Assembly: GCA_003135495.1 (NCBI GenBank)
Contig: PLBX01000425.1
Span: 12,708-18,162, forward strand
DNA from: Acidobacteriaceae bacterium
Lineage (GTDB): Bacteria > Acidobacteriota > Terriglobia > Terriglobales > Acidobacteriaceae
Direction: 5' to 3'
DNA: 5,455 nucleotides
This document shows, piece after piece, positions 1 through 5,455 of the stretch (positions are counted from its first letter, which is position 1; each line of letters begins with the position of its first letter). The notes below the pieces were generated by a model. That model did no database searches and was not told the DNA's origin. It worked only from the letters and a program-made list of their open reading frames with translations. The position numbers and the translations under genes are program-made.

Positions 1-1353
1 GTATCAAACTTGCCGACTTTGAGTTCGGCGACAGCGCGCCTCGGTGGTGCTTTTTGGTTGAACAACCCTACGCTCAAAGATTTTGAGCCACGAATAGGAA
101 TTGCATGGGACCCAACCGGAAGCGGCAAGACGTCGATTCGTAGTGGCTTTGGCATTTATGACATAATTCCCATGGGCTACCTTCTTATTGATCGAACGCA
201 TGCCGAACCATTTTACTTGGGCGGGATTGTGAATAACCCGCCACCAAGCAGCTTCCCCTCGCAGGCCATTTCGCTGATCGGCCCCGCCGAGTTTAGGGGG
301 GCTTATGTCCAATCACACATCCCTGTCGCTTACAACCAACAGTGGAATTTTACCGTTCAGCGGCAACTAGCGGCCAATACCACGTTGGAGGCTGGATATG
401 TCGGATCTCATTCAGTCCACCTTCCTGAAGCGATTGATGACATGGATGTAGTTCCGCTTTCTCAAGTTACCATTGCTCCCGATGGAAATTATCTTTTCCC
501 GATTCCACCGGCAGGATCTAGTCCTCAGAGGGTAAACCCAAACTTCGCGAGGATTCTCGCCACATTGTGGAGAAATTACTCTATTTACAATGGATTGTTA
601 CTGACAGTAAACAGTCGATTTAGTCATGGAGTTAGTCTGCGGGCAAATTACACGTGGTCGCATGACACTGACGAAAACTCTAGTACTTATAGCGCGACTG
701 AATACGGGAATACAACGGGAGATCCCTATGGCTTCCTTCCTTCTTATCAAAAGGGTCCTGCGGACTTCAATGTTGTGCATAATCTAATAGTCAACGGCAT
801 GTGGGACATACCACTGGCAAACTCTTTTAGCGGTACAAAGCGTGCGATTCTGGCCGGTTGGGAACTCGGTGCAATCTTCAACGAGCACTCTGGCATGCCT
901 ACCTCGGCTACTTTGAGTAACGACCAAGCTTTTACCGGCAATAGCGAAGCTATCAACAGTCTCGGTGGGCAAAGAGCAAATTACAATCCATCGATACCAG
1001 GCTGTTCTGGTAATCCTGTCAACCCTGGTCAGCCAAATAACTATATCAAGGCTCAGTGTTTCTCTTTTCCGAATCCTGGAGAGTTGGGGAACTCGCGTCG
1101 CAATATGATATGGGGGCCTTGGAACTCTGAGTTGGACCTTTCGCTTTTCAAGAACATTTCTATTAAGTCAGACCGATATCGAGTGCAGTTTCGGGCCGAG
1201 GCGTTCAACATACTGAATCACGCTAACTTCGGGATGGGGGATGCGCCTATGTTCGATGCGAATGGGAACGTCAACCCAACCTCTTTGGCGTTACAAGCCC
1301 CTACTCTCACGACATCGCGGCAGATTCAGTTCGGAGCCAAATTCGTGTGGTAG
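1..1353 (+). CDS. TonB-dependent receptor, Oar-like, C-terminal part (5' truncated by window)
   Basis: This is the C-terminal ~450 residues of an outer-membrane beta-barrel receptor. The reading frame is open from base 1, so the N-terminal carboxypeptidase-regulatory-like domain, the plug domain and the true start lie to the left of the window; the TTG at 10 is not a credible start. Visible family features, in order, are PRIGIAWDP near base 88, alternating amphipathic barrel strands such as QWNFTVQRQL and LRANYTWSHD, a paired-cysteine extracellular loop (about 1000-1060), GELGNSRRN, LDLSLFKNISI and FRAEAFNILNHANFG. It ends in FVW, and a terminal aromatic residue is the usual barrel-assembly signal. 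The protein should import a ligand using TonB/ExbBD energy; many acidobacterial paralogues are thought to handle glycans or plant polymers, but no ligand can be read here. It is separated from the next gene by 185 bases and a strong hairpin, so it is probably its own unit. Confidence 0.9.
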   Translation, partial: VSNLPTLSSATARLGGAFWLNNPTLKDFEPRIGIAWDPTGSGKTSIRSGFGIYDIIPMGYLLIDRTHAEPFYLGGIVNNPPPSSFPSQAISLIGPAEFRGAYVQSHIPVAYNQQWNFTVQRQLAANTTLEAGYVGSHSVHLPEAIDDMDVVPLSQVTIAPDGNYLFPIPPAGSSPQRVNPNFARILATLWRNYSIYNGLLLTVNSRFSHGVSLRANYTWSHDTDENSSTYSATEYGNTTGDPYGFLPSYQKGPADFNVVHNLIVNGMWDIPLANSFSGTKRAILAGWELGAIFNEHSGMPTSATLSNDQAFTGNSEAINSLGGQRANYNPSIPGCSGNPVNPGQPNNYIKAQCFSFPNPGELGNSRRNMIWGPWNSELDLSLFKNISIKSDRYRVQFRAEAFNILNHANFGMGDAPMFDANGNVNPTSLALQAPTLTTSRQIQFGAKFVW

Positions 1354-1375
1354 GATGCTCAAAACGAGCAGTTCC

Positions 1376-1417
1376 TGCCCTCCAACTGCTGGCCAATAGG
1401 CCAGCAGTTGGAGGGCA
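1376..1417 (+). terminator. Long perfect hairpin after the receptor gene, possible terminator
   Basis: The arms at 1376-1394 and 1399-1417 are exact reverse complements over 19 bp, mostly G/C, around a 4-base loop (aata). The structure starts 22 bases after the receptor stop codon, where a terminator or mRNA 3'-end stabiliser would sit. It is not a textbook intrinsic terminator: the bases after the stem are aaaagtg, with no U-run, and the opposite strand has no U-run either. It could instead work as a Rho-assisted terminator, an RNase barrier, or be a copy of a dispersed palindromic repeat. The hairpin itself is certain; its function is inferred. Confidence 0.5.
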
Positions 1418-1440
1418 AAAGTGATCGCTCGCAAGCCAGT

Positions 1441-1470
1441 TTGGCGCGATAGCATAGTAATAATAATGAT
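1441..1470 (+). promoter_or_regulatory. AT-rich candidate promoter for the UbiD gene
   Basis: A TTGGCG hexamer (1441-1446) is followed 17 bases later by the AT-rich run TAATAATAATGAT (1458-1470), the only such stretch in this intergenic region. TTGGCG matches the sigma-70 -35 consensus at four of six positions, but no hexamer in the run is a good TATAAT. Its position between the hairpin and the dyad at 1467-1498 suits a promoter for the downstream genes. The assignment is weak and rests on composition and position. Confidence 0.22.
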
Positions 1471-1498
1471 ATCCGCTACAGCTACCCAGCGGATATCA
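1467..1498. promoter_or_regulatory. 11-bp inverted repeat upstream of the UbiD gene, possible operator
   Basis: The arms tgatatccgct (1467-1477) and agcggatatca (1488-1498) are perfect reverse complements separated by 10 bases. The dyad overlaps the end of the AT-rich candidate promoter and ends 26 bases before the Shine-Dalgarno of the UbiD gene. With a 21-bp centre-to-centre distance, the half-sites fall on the same DNA face, which fits binding by a dimeric regulator. It could also fold as a 5'-UTR stem. No regulator gene is visible in the window. Confidence 0.45.
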
Positions 1499-1538
1499 AA
1501 AGGGTACCTGATCAGGCGATGCCTGGGGAGACACTTCC

Positions 1539-3050
1539 ATGAGCAATTCTAATCTCACCGCGGGAACCACCACTCTGCACATCCGTGACGGCGCTCCCGA
1601 GGGCCCTTTGAGGCCACATTTCGCCTACACAGATCTGCGAGAGTGGATCGCTGAGACGGAAAAGTTAGATGAACTCAGGGTAGTCTCCGGGGCCTCATGG
1701 GAGGAAGAGATTGGGATGGCTGCGGAGGTCGTGATGCACAGTGACAATACTCCGTGCCTAGTCTTTGACAAGATACCCGGTTGCTTAGAAGGATCGCGGA
1801 TTTTGATTAATTTCTTCGGCGGCAAGCGGAAGTCCATGACGCTTGGTTTTCCTACACATCTGAACAAACTGGAACTAAGTGATGCATTCCTACAATGTTA
1901 TTCGCAGGACTTGAAGCTTGTCCCGTTCGAAGAGGTAACCGACGGGCCTATCTTCGAAAATGTTCTGACTGGCGATGCGGTTGATCTCACCAAGTTCCCT
2001 GCTCCCATCTGGCACGAGGGTGACGGCGGTCGCTACATTGGGACCGGTAGCTTTAATGTAACGATGGATCCGGATGACAAGTGGGTGAACTGCGGCACCT
2101 ATCGAGTGATGATCCACGACAAGCGCACCCTTGGGTGTTACATCTCTCCAGGCAAGCATGGTCGTCTTCATCGCGACAAATATAAAGCTCGCAAGGAATT
2201 GATGCCGACCGTCATTGTTTTGGGCAGCGATCCGCTGATGTTCCTCATGGCGTGCAGTGAAGTACCGTACGGTTTATGTGAATACGATGCTGCCGGGGCT
2301 CTACGGGGTTCGCCGATCAAAGTCGTGCGAGGGGAGATCACTGGTTTACCCTTTCCGGCCAATGCGGAAGTAGTTCTGGAGGGATTCGTCGATCCCGACA
2401 AACTTCATGCTGAAGGCCCATTTGGGGAGTGGACCGGTTACTATGGAGACAAACGGCAGGAACCCGTAATCGAAATCAAGGCTATTTACCACCGGAAGAA
2501 CCCAATTGTCCTAGGCTGTCCAATGCTGCGGCCGCCGGACGAACTAGGCCGATATCGTTCCGTCATTAAGTCGGCGTTGCTCAGACAGACGGTACAAAAG
2601 GCTGGTGTTCCCGATGTGACCGGAGTGTGGGTGCATGAGGTCGGGGGAGCACGAATGCTGGTTGGTATCTCGATCACGCAGCGCTATCCAGGACATTCAA
2701 AGCAGGCTGGTCACGTAGCGTGCCAGTGTCATACCGGGGCGTACGCTGGCAAATACGTTGTTGTGGTGGATGATGATATCGACGTCTCAAACCTTGAACA
2801 ACTGATTTGGGCGATGGTGACGCGTTCGGATCCAGCCACATCAATCGACATAATCAGAGGGGCATGGAGTACACCCTTGGACCCAAGGATCAGCCCAGAA
2901 GACAAAGCAGCAGGCAACTTCACTAACTCGCGCGCTATCATAGACGCATGCCGACCCTTTCATTGGCGCGACCGATTCCCAGCAGTGAACATGCCCAGCC
3001 CCGATACAATGAAAAGAGCGCTGCAGAAATTCTCTTACCTGCTCGGTTAA
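1539..3050 (+). CDS. UbiD-family prenylated-FMN decarboxylase
   Basis: This is a complete 503-residue member of the UbiD family, which reversibly (de)carboxylates aromatic or alpha,beta-unsaturated acids in the cytoplasm with prenylated FMN supplied by UbiX. Key residues can be matched to fungal Fdc1 by spacing: N184 (Fdc1 N168), R189 (R173), H207 (H191) and E248 (E233) for metal/cofactor and catalysis, then E292 and E297 in EGPFGEWTGYY (E277, E282). The E-R-E catalytic set is therefore intact, and the enzyme should be active. Residues ~30-160 form the N-terminal part starting at YTDLREWI; the end carries RAIIDACRPFHWRDRFP, common in the non-ubiquinone UbiD enzymes of this length. The ATG at 1539 is chosen because GGGGAG (1525-1530) lies 8 bases upstream; it gives ~26 residues before the conserved start. 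The substrate cannot be read: candidates include hydroxybenzoates, other phenolic acids and N-heteroaromatic acids. No ubiX is in view. The CobW-like GTPase gene follows after 72 bases, probably in the same operon. Confidence 0.93.
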   Translation: MSNSNLTAGTTTLHIRDGAPEGPLRPHFAYTDLREWIAETEKLDELRVVSGASWEEEIGMAAEVVMHSDNTPCLVFDKIPGCLEGSRILINFFGGKRKSMTLGFPTHLNKLELSDAFLQCYSQDLKLVPFEEVTDGPIFENVLTGDAVDLTKFPAPIWHEGDGGRYIGTGSFNVTMDPDDKWVNCGTYRVMIHDKRTLGCYISPGKHGRLHRDKYKARKELMPTVIVLGSDPLMFLMACSEVPYGLCEYDAAGALRGSPIKVVRGEITGLPFPANAEVVLEGFVDPDKLHAEGPFGEWTGYYGDKRQEPVIEIKAIYHRKNPIVLGCPMLRPPDELGRYRSVIKSALLRQTVQKAGVPDVTGVWVHEVGGARMLVGISITQRYPGHSKQAGHVACQCHTGAYAGKYVVVVDDDIDVSNLEQLIWAMVTRSDPATSIDIIRGAWSTPLDPRISPEDKAAGNFTNSRAIIDACRPFHWRDRFPAVNMPSPDTMKRALQKFSYLLG

Positions 3051-3122
3051 GCTTCGTGGTCGTCAACCGAGACCTTCAGCACAAATGCGCAATGTTATAT
3101 CCCCGAACGAAGCGGCACATTC

Positions 3123-4400
3123 ATGAGCATGAAAGAAACAACTACCACTGAGAGAGCCCAAGTCATCATTCTCACAGGCTTTCTTGGAGCCGGCAAGACT
3201 ACACTACTCAATCGAATTTTGACCGCCAACCACGGCCGAAGAATCGCTGTGATAGTCAACGAGTTTGGGGAGGTAGGTATCGACCACGATCTTCTGATCT
3301 CTGCGGATCAGGAAATCGTGCAGATGAACAATGGCTGCATTTGCTGTACTGTTCGAGGGGACCTCATTCGAAGTCTATTTCAACTGCTCGAGCATCGCGC
3401 AGATTTTGACACAGTGCTGGTTGAAACGACAGGATTGGCCGATCCTGGCCCTGTTGCCCAAAGCTTTCTTATTGACGAAAGGATCCGCAGTGAATTTACT
3501 CTTAATGGCGTAGTCACTGTGGTTGATTCGAAACATGTGTGGAGTGAGATCGGGGAGCTAGGCAGTATTGCATCCGCGCAGATCGCGTTTGCAGATCTCG
3601 TGCTCCTTAATAAGACAGATCTCGTTACTCCCGAAGAGCTAGATGCGCTCGAATCAAAGATTAGAAGTATAAACAGGCTAGCTACGCTTTACCGGACGCG
3701 CAACTCAGAGGTGGACTTAGCTGCGCTATTCGAGATGAGTAATCTCGCCCTAGCGCAGAAAACGGAATATACAAGCCCTCGTCACGGGGAAGGCCATAAT
3801 CACTTAAAGGAGATCACAGCTATTTGCTTAGTGGAAACGGGCGAGTTGGATGGCATGAAGATTAGCCACTGGTTTCGCTCGGTAATCGCCGAGCAGGGTG
3901 CCAACATTATGAGGATGAAAGGTATTGTGAGTCTACGCGGTGATCCCGATCGCTTTATCTTTCAAGGAGTGCATATGATCTTCGAGGCGAAACCGGGCGA
4001 CCCGTGGAAGGAAGGTGAACAAAGGATTAATCGGCTAGTCTTCATCGGGCGCAGTCTCGATGCAGAACAAATCACTCAGGGCTTTAAGGAATGCATCGCA
4101 GTGGGCGATGAAAGCTGTTCGGTTTATGCTGATCCGTTCGGCCGAGATATTGAAATTTCCCATTTCACCATCGATCAGATCAGGTACTGGATGAAGCAGA
4201 TTTTTGAATTTCCCATTGATGCGCCGGTTATAGTCAAAGAGGTCCCATGCGTAAAAAGCGGCTGTCCTCCGATCGAAACGGCCATCATTGTTGTTCTGAA
4301 AGGTGAACCTCCACGCCTCTTCAAGATCCAAAGGACCATTAACGAAGTGACTTTTGACCATGTCTACAACTTGATCGAGAACCCACTCCCCTGTTGCTAA
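3123..4400 (+). CDS. CobW/COG0523-family G3E GTPase (metallochaperone) with C-terminal extension
   Basis: This 425-residue protein belongs to the CobW/P47K branch of G3E P-loop GTPases, which use GTP to deliver metals (Zn, Co, Fe and others) to client enzymes. Visible motifs are the Walker A TGFLGAGKTT (18-27), NEFGEVGID (46-54), the metal-binding CICC (72-75), the Walker B-type ETTGLADP (101-108) and the guanine-specificity motif NKTDL (163-167). A His-rich linker HGEGHNH (221-227) precedes a CobW C-terminal domain (~230-323, with GIVSLRGDPDRFIFQGVH). Residues ~324-425 go beyond the usual CobW end and contain C376 and C381 in CVKSGCPPIET and a terminal Cys-Cys; I do not recognise this part. 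The start is ATG 3123; an ATG two codons later is equally possible, and both have only a weak upstream purine stretch (cgaag, 3108-3112). The gene lies 72 bases after the UbiD gene on the same strand, which suggests that enzyme or another product of the locus as client. Confidence 0.92.
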   Translation: MSMKETTTTERAQVIILTGFLGAGKTTLLNRILTANHGRRIAVIVNEFGEVGIDHDLLISADQEIVQMNNGCICCTVRGDLIRSLFQLLEHRADFDTVLVETTGLADPGPVAQSFLIDERIRSEFTLNGVVTVVDSKHVWSEIGELGSIASAQIAFADLVLLNKTDLVTPEELDALESKIRSINRLATLYRTRNSEVDLAALFEMSNLALAQKTEYTSPRHGEGHNHLKEITAICLVETGELDGMKISHWFRSVIAEQGANIMRMKGIVSLRGDPDRFIFQGVHMIFEAKPGDPWKEGEQRINRLVFIGRSLDAEQITQGFKECIAVGDESCSVYADPFGRDIEISHFTIDQIRYWMKQIFEFPIDAPVIVKEVPCVKSGCPPIETAIIVVLKGEPPRLFKIQRTINEVTFDHVYNLIENPLPCC

Positions 4401-4423
4401 CAATATCCTCTGTAAGTGACGCA

Positions 4424-4435
4424 TCAGTCGACTGA
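4424..4435. repeat. 12-bp perfect palindrome after the GTPase gene
   Basis: The sequence tcagtcgactga reads the same on both strands and begins 24 bases after the GTPase stop codon. It might be a small protein-binding site or chance; its core gtcgac occurs again at 4685-4690, within the 12-codon ORF. No function is assigned. Confidence 0.3.
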
Positions 4436-4476
4436 GCATTCACGTGAACAGCCGAAGAAGCACCGGGGAATCAAAA

Positions 4477-4599
4477 ATGATGTTGAACGATTCGGCAGCA
4501 ATCCTGTTCGTGAGTCCCCTTTTCCTAATTCGAGATCGGGACTCTAGGATGGCAACGACGACCAAGTCAAAAGCATTGATGGTACTTGTTCTATATTGA
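4477..4599 (+). CDS. Possible 40-residue ORF, probably not a gene
   Basis: An ATG at 4477 preceded by GGGGAA (4465-4470, 6-base spacing) opens a 40-codon frame ending in TGA at 4597-4599. The peptide has a hydrophobic stretch (AAILFVSPLFLI, residues 7-18), then a charged segment RDRDSR and a second hydrophobic end. It could be a tiny membrane peptide, but the length is within chance expectation, no family is recognised and the hairpin at 4512-4544 lies inside it. It is listed only because of the Shine-Dalgarno-like context. Confidence 0.15.
   Translation: MMLNDSAAILFVSPLFLIRDRDSRMATTTKSKALMVLVLY
4512..4544. repeat. Small inverted repeat in the intergenic region
   Basis: The arms gagtccc (4512-4518) and gggactc (4538-4544) are perfect 7-bp complements around a 19-base loop. 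There is no U-run after either arm, so it is a poor intrinsic terminator for the GTPase gene about 110 bases upstream. It could be a weak regulatory stem or chance. Confidence 0.25.
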
Positions 4600-4680
4600 T
4601 CGCCTTGCCGCGGCCAGCCTTCCTAGAGGGGCGTTAACATTAATCACCGAGCCTGAAGCGTTGTTGACAAAGGAGCTCGA

Positions 4681-4719
4681 ATGAGTCGACAACAGCGGCT
4701 AAGTGTTCAATATCTTTAG
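4681..4719 (+). CDS. 12-codon ORF with strong Shine-Dalgarno, possible leader peptide
   Basis: AAGGAG (4670-4675) lies 5 bases before an ATG at 4681; this is one of the two best ribosome-binding sites in the window, yet it drives only MSRQQRLSVQYL before a TAG at 4717-4719. Three of the twelve residues are glutamine. The stop lies 45 bases before the preferred ATG of the asparaginase-like gene, which has a weak Shine-Dalgarno, so the mini-ORF could couple translation or act as a leader. Alternatively it is the start of an older, longer N-terminus now out of frame with the gene, or it is chance. There is no experimental or family support. Confidence 0.25.
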   Translation: MSRQQRLSVQYL

Positions 4720-4763
4720 AAGTGTGTGACTTTCAATCGAATCTGGTCACAAACTGGACATAC

Positions 4764-5455
4764 ATGGCATACAATCTCCCGACAATCGCACTCATACTTA
4801 CAGGTGGAACAATCGATTCGGTCGGCAAGGATCGGCTCGACCTGGCTTGGTATATCGAAGCTGCAAAGCGTCTGAGCACGAGTGAATTGCTCGAAAGAAT
4901 CCCCGAGCTTCATTCCTTCGCCCATGTTCATGAGAAACCCTTTCGGAAACTGCCAAGCCATGCGTTGGTCGACAAAGACTGGATCGATCTTCTTAAAACA
5001 ATTCATGCTGCTTTTGGTACCGATAATGTGGATGGCATTGTAATTACGCATGGAACCAACACGATCGAAGAGACCGCGTACTTCCTAACGCTGACTGTGA
5101 AAATCGATCGTCCAGTTGTGCTTGTTGGGTCTATGCGCCCAGCTTCCGCAATCAGCAGCGACGGTTACCTGAATCTTTTAAGGGCGGTTCAGGTCGCAGC
5201 CGCTCCCGAATCGCGTGGCCGTGGTGCCCTATTAGTGATGAATGATGCGATCTATGGCAGCAGAGATGTCACTAAGACGATGACTTATCGAGTTGAGGCT
5301 TTCCAAGGTCGAGATCTCGGCCCTTTAGGTTACGCCGACGCGGATGGAAGGATTATTTATTATCACCAGAGCAGCAAGAAACATACGGTGCAGACGGAAT
5401 TTGATGTTCAGAACCTTAACGCGCTTCCTCGCGTAGATGTGGTCATATCGTATGT
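4764..5455 (+). CDS. Asparaginase/glutaminase-family amidohydrolase, N-terminal 230 residues (3' truncated by window)
   Basis: This is the first 230 residues of an L-asparaginase-fold enzyme (family length about 330-340); the frame is still open at base 5455. It hydrolyses a side-chain amide, classically Asn to Asp plus ammonia. Aligned to E. coli AnsB, the nucleophile is T16 in LTGGTID (T12), S65 matches S58, T98 matches T89 and K171 in RDVTKT matches K162. Position D90 is Asn here (N99, in THGTNTIEETAYFL). The region after the nucleophile, GKDRLDLAWYIE (21-32), differs from AnsB but fits a non-secreted subfamily. ATG 4764 is preferred because it places LPTIALILTGGTI at the usual distance from the N-terminus. 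There is no signal peptide, so it should be cytoplasmic. The ribosome site is weak (tgga). An in-frame GTG at 4722 would add 14 residues. True L-asparagine specificity is uncertain. Confidence 0.88.
   Translation, partial: MAYNLPTIALILTGGTIDSVGKDRLDLAWYIEAAKRLSTSELLERIPELHSFAHVHEKPFRKLPSHALVDKDWIDLLKTIHAAFGTDNVDGIVITHGTNTIEETAYFLTLTVKIDRPVVLVGSMRPASAISSDGYLNLLRAVQVAAAPESRGRGALLVMNDAIYGSRDVTKTMTYRVEAFQGRDLGPLGYADADGRIIYYHQSSKKHTVQTEFDVQNLNALPRVDVVISY

Larger units (their letters stand above)
4401..4763. other. 363-base intergenic region without a convincing gene
   Basis: No ORF here has recognisable family features on either strand. The region holds a 12-bp palindrome (4424-4435), a 7-bp-stem hairpin (4512-4544), a 40-codon ORF (4477-4599) and a 12-codon ORF with a strong Shine-Dalgarno (4681-4719). 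There is an exact TTGACA at 4664-4669, but no acceptable -10 at normal spacing follows it. No U-run terminator follows the GTPase gene. The region is long enough to separate the asparaginase-like gene from the upstream pair and to hold its own promoter. Confidence 0.6.

Noticed and set aside
1455..1469. Five successive in-frame stop codons (TAG TAA TAA TAA TGA).
   Set aside because: The frame has a TGA at 1422-1424 and no ORF runs into it, so this is a TAA-type low-complexity run, better explained as an AT-rich promoter region.
3042..3071. A 7-bp inverted repeat (ctcggtt/aaccgag) across the UbiD stop codon, and a 7-bp gcttcgt/acgaagc pair at 3051-3113.
   Set aside because: Both stems are short with long loops, and neither is followed by a U-run. 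They do not support a terminator between the UbiD and GTPase genes.
2948..3151. A 67-codon + strand ORF bridging the end of the UbiD gene and the start of the GTPase gene.
   Set aside because: It begins inside the conserved C-terminus of the UbiD protein in another frame, overlaps the GTPase start, has no Shine-Dalgarno and resembles no family. The conserved protein motifs are in the other frames.
4035..4439. A 134-codon minus-strand ORF opposite the end of the GTPase gene.
   Set aside because: It is antisense to the GTPase C-terminal region, has no recognisable family features and no promoter or ribosome site that I could support.
4664..4669. An exact TTGACA -35 hexamer before the asparaginase-like gene.
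   Set aside because: At 16-18 bases downstream there is only a tcgacaa-like sequence, nothing like TATAAT, and the hexamer abuts the AAGGAG ribosome site, so it is not a supportable promoter.
4685..4690. Second gtcgac matching the core of the palindrome at 4424-4435.
   Set aside because: Only the 6-base core is shared; the flanks are not symmetrical, so it is not convincing as a paired operator.
4716..5051. A 111-codon minus-strand ORF, rich in Cys near its C-terminus.
   Set aside because: It lies almost wholly antisense to the asparaginase-like gene, whose frame carries clear active-site motifs. The cysteine-rich end is the complement of the upstream region and of the N-terminal codons.

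Overview
The window looks like Acidobacteriota chromosome. The main evidence is the partial gene at the left edge. Its C-terminal signature (a paired-cysteine loop, then GELGNSRRN, then LDLSLFKNISI, then FRAEAFNILNHANFG and a terminal aromatic residue) is typical of the large Oar-like TonB-dependent receptor families of soil Acidobacteriota. Base composition is moderate rather than strongly GC-rich. The phylum call is inference from one gene type.

Layout, all genes on the + strand: (1) 1-1353, the C-terminal part of a TonB-dependent receptor; its start lies outside the window. (2) 1354-1538, an intergenic region with a near-perfect long hairpin (1376-1417), an AT-rich candidate promoter, and an 11-bp dyad (1467-1498) upstream of the next gene. 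(3) 1539-3050, a complete UbiD-family prenylated-FMN decarboxylase with an intact catalytic and metal site. (4) 3123-4400, a complete CobW/COG0523 G3E GTPase with a CICC metal motif, a His-rich linker and an unusual ~100-residue C-terminal extension. (5) 4401-4763, a 363-base gap without a convincing gene, holding a 12-bp palindrome, a small hairpin and two tiny ORFs, one with a strong Shine-Dalgarno. (6) 4764 to the right edge, the first 230 codons of a cytoplasmic asparaginase/glutaminase-fold amidohydrolase that carries HGTNT where the classical enzymes have HGTDT.

The UbiD gene and the GTPase are 72 bases apart and probably cotranscribed. UbiD enzymes hold prenylated FMN with a divalent metal and K+, and COG0523 GTPases deliver metals to enzymes, so a metallochaperone-client pairing is a reasonable inference. 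The asparaginase-like enzyme may belong to the same catabolic locus (decarboxylation plus amide hydrolysis, for example of a nitrogen-containing aromatic or a nitrile/amide), but the 363-base gap leaves this open. The receptor is probably a separate transcription unit that ends at the 1376-1417 hairpin. No ubiX (prFMN synthase), tRNA, rRNA, transposon or CRISPR array was seen.
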